Shown here: in pieces, positions 14,160 through 16,026 of the stretch
How the letters are laid out: each line of letters starts with the position of its first letter
How positions within the stretch are numbered: position 1 is the first letter of the stretch
Assembly (NCBI GenBank): GCA_003645845.1
Contig: QNCV01000023.1
Location: forward strand, 1-16,026
Source of the DNA: Fidelibacterota bacterium
Lineage (GTDB): Bacteria > Fidelibacterota > UBA2242
Length of the DNA: 16,026 nt
Direction of reading: 5' to 3'
The notes under the pieces: generated by a model
Database searches by the model: none
Seen by the model: only the letters and a program-made list of their open reading frames with translations
Told to the model about the DNA's origin: nothing
Program-made: the position numbers and the translations under genes

Positions 14160-16026
14160 TTATTCAATTTTCGACAGATCAAAATCTTCCGGGATACCAA
14201 TGGGTTTCATCTCAATTTTATGTTTTTTCATTGCGCGTTTCATGGAAATCTGCTCGAAAAACAGATAAATAATCGGAATGAGTATCAATGTCAACAACGT
14301 TGCAAGCGTCAACCCACCTATTACAGCCCTGGCCATTCCAACCCACAACTCTGATCCCGAACCGAGTTTTAAGGCAATCGGAATCATTGCCAGAATGGTT
14401 GTCAGGGCCGTCATTAAAATCGGACGCAGGCGTCGCTTGCCGCCGATGAGAATGGCTACCCAAAGGTCATGGCCATGCTTTTCGCGCAACTGATTGATAT
14501 AATCGATAAGTACAATACCGTTATTAACGACAATCCCGACCAGCAGAACCATACCTATAAGCGCGGTAACACTTAATGTTGTACCGGTCAGAAAAAGACC
14601 CCAGACGGCTCCGATAATGGCCAGCGGAACGGTAAAGATAATGATGAACGGATCGAGCAGCGATTCAAACTGAGATGCCATGACCATATAGACAAGAACA
14701 ATTGCTACCAGAATGGCAATGCCGAGATACATGAATGATTCCTGCATATCTTCGGCCGAACCACCGACTTCCCAGTGAAAATCGGGAGGAAAACTCATAT
14801 CGTGCAATTCATTCTGAATATCAGCCAGAACCGACTGTAAATCTCTTCCTGTGACGGAACAGGATACGCTGACCATTCGTTCCTGGTCTTCCCTGTCGAT
14901 CTGAGCGGCAGCCTCTCCCGTAACAATCATCGCTACGTTTTTCAGAGGAACCTGAATCCCGGTAAGTGAGGTGATATATATATTTTCAAGATCGGTTTTC
15001 GACTGCCGATAACTTTTGTCAAGCTGGACAACGACATCATACTCTTCACCACTTTCACGGAATTTTGTAGCAATTTTACCTTTTACCGCTGTTTCGATGG
15101 TGGTGGCGACCTGATAAACGGTTAATCCAAGGGCAGAAACCCGGTCACGGTCGATCCGAATCTGATATTCCGGCTTGGGTTGATTGTAACTTTTTACAAT
15201 ATCGACGACACCGTCAATTTTCTTTATGCGTTGCTCAAGTTCATCGCCGAGTGTCGTAGCGACTTTCCGGTCAAAACCAAAGATTTTAATAACAATGTCG
15301 CCTTCACTGCCGAACATCCCGCCGGATCGCATTGTGACTTTCGTACCCGGAAGCAGATCGAACTGTTTCCGCAGAGTATCCTCGATTTCAAAACTGCTCC
15401 GTTTGCGGTCTTTTACGTCGGGAATACTGATATTGACCTCTCCCTTGTTTGAACCGGAACCGAACATAGCGGCAAAGCCTTCACCAATCCCGAAACTGAC
15501 TTGGATATTTTCCGCTTCCGGTACTTTGTCAGCAATAATTTTTTCTATTTTTTCGAAAGTTTTATTTGTCGTTGCCAGCGATGCTTTGGTTTCTCTTTCA
15601 ACATTTAGTTGGATAAATGACTGGTCTGTTTTGGGCATAAATTCGCCGCCAATCTTCGGAAAAATAAATAGAGTTGCTATAAATAATATGGAGATTACGA
15701 GTAAAACATATTTTTTATGCCCCAATGACCAGTTCAGCATCCGGACATAATTTCTTTCTAATCTGTTTAAAAATTTACCGATCCCGGAGTCCATGTTTCG
15801 GAAAATTTTCCAGCGATTTTGTTTCTTTTGTTTTACCAACAGTTTTGAAGATAATAACGGTATCAGAGTCAGTGCAACCAATAGTGAAATGGTCAATGAT
15901 GAAACAATTGCAATAACCATATCTTTGAACATAACTCCGGCAATTCCGGGAACGAAAAAGATTGGAACGAAAATAGCCAGCGTTGTTAATGTTGAGGCAA
16001 TAATCGCGACACCGACCTCACTGGTA
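14160..16026 (-). CDS. RND efflux permease subunit (AcrB-like), 5' end outside window
   Basis: This is an inner-membrane proton-driven pump of the resistance-nodulation-division family. The frame is open through the right edge, giving 621 visible residues, about the C-terminal 60% of a ~1030-aa protein. Near the edge it reads TSEVGVAIIASTLTTLAIFVP, the usual first-half membrane motif. Then comes a transmembrane end and a large periplasmic porter/docking loop, and finally the second membrane half with VYMVMASQFESLLDPF, GIVVNNGIVLIDYINQLRE and RRLRPILMTALTTILAMIP. These favour the HAE1 drug/hydrophobe group over the metal (CusA/CzcA) group. The specific substrate cannot be told. The ATG at 15932 is internal. 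Partner adaptor and outer-membrane genes would lie outside the window. Confidence 0.94.
   Translation of the reverse strand, partial: TSEVGVAIIASTLTTLAIFVPIFFVPGIAGVMFKDMVIAIVSSLTISLLVALTLIPLLSSKLLVKQKKQNRWKIFRNMDSGIGKFLNRLERNYVRMLNWSLGHKKYVLLVISILFIATLFIFPKIGGEFMPKTDQSFIQLNVERETKASLATTNKTFEKIEKIIADKVPEAENIQVSFGIGEGFAAMFGSGSNKGEVNISIPDVKDRKRSSFEIEDTLRKQFDLLPGTKVTMRSGGMFGSEGDIVIKIFGFDRKVATTLGDELEQRIKKIDGVVDIVKSYNQPKPEYQIRIDRDRVSALGLTVYQVATTIETAVKGKIATKFRESGEEYDVVVQLDKSYRQSKTDLENIYITSLTGIQVPLKNVAMIVTGEAAAQIDREDQERMVSVSCSVTGRDLQSVLADIQNELHDMSFPPDFHWEVGGSAEDMQESFMYLGIAILVAIVLVYMVMASQFESLLDPFIIIFTVPLAIIGAVWGLFLTGTTLSVTALIGMVLLVGIVVNNGIVLIDYINQLREKHGHDLWVAILIGGKRRLRPILMTALTTILAMIPIALKLGSGSELWVGMARAVIGGLTLATLLTLILIPIIYLFFEQISMKRAMKKHKIEMKPIGIPEDFDLSKIE

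Noticed and set aside
14278..15916. Several + strand frames opposite the RND gene
   Set aside because: All mirror the codon structure of the clearly conserved RND permease and show no independent motif.

Overview
The window reads as ordinary chromosomal DNA from a Gram-negative, AT-leaning bacterium that uses the standard code. An RND efflux pump and a lipoprotein-type PBP4 point to an outer membrane. A Gly-rich exported-protein remnant recalls proteins I associate with FCB-group bacteria (Bacteroidota, Ignavibacteria, Calditrichota, Marinimicrobia). That lineage guess is weak. Some genes have clear Shine-Dalgarno sites (dacB, purL, nagA) and others have none visible. No tRNA, rRNA, CRISPR array, insertion sequence or phage gene was seen.

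Layout. Positions 2-205 hold the 3' end of a YgjP-type zinc metallopeptidase gene. Positions 361-873 hold a small orphan reading frame with a Gly-rich tail that looks like the C-terminal half of a larger protein. A 349-base gap with several inverted repeats follows. Then come serA (D-3-phosphoglycerate dehydrogenase) and leuS (leucyl-tRNA synthetase), 28 bases apart on the + strand. The leuS frame is broken at about 4011, so it reads as two overlapping frames that together carry every LeuRS motif. A hairpin at 4909-4937 ends this + strand unit.

Positions 5029-12802 hold a tightly packed - strand cluster, in transcription order: dacB (PBP4-type lipoprotein), uvrC, purL, an M20 amidohydrolase, and a divergent glutamate racemase. 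dacB and uvrC overlap at TGATG. The last three genes are 4-8 bases apart. A 92-base leader with two perfect dyads precedes purL. nagA is divergent from dacB on the + strand. It ends at a strong bidirectional terminator (14112-14135) shared with a convergent RND efflux permease gene that runs off the right edge.

How the genes fit together. Several concern cell wall and amino sugars: PBP4 trims peptidoglycan, the racemase makes D-glutamate, NagA deacetylates GlcNAc-6-phosphate, and the M20 enzyme may trim amide-linked amino acids. serA, purL, leuS and uvrC are housekeeping. I found no new multi-gene system. The observation most worth checking is the broken leuS. It could be a sequencing or assembly error, a recent mutation, or a real two-subunit LeuRS comparable to that of Aquifex.
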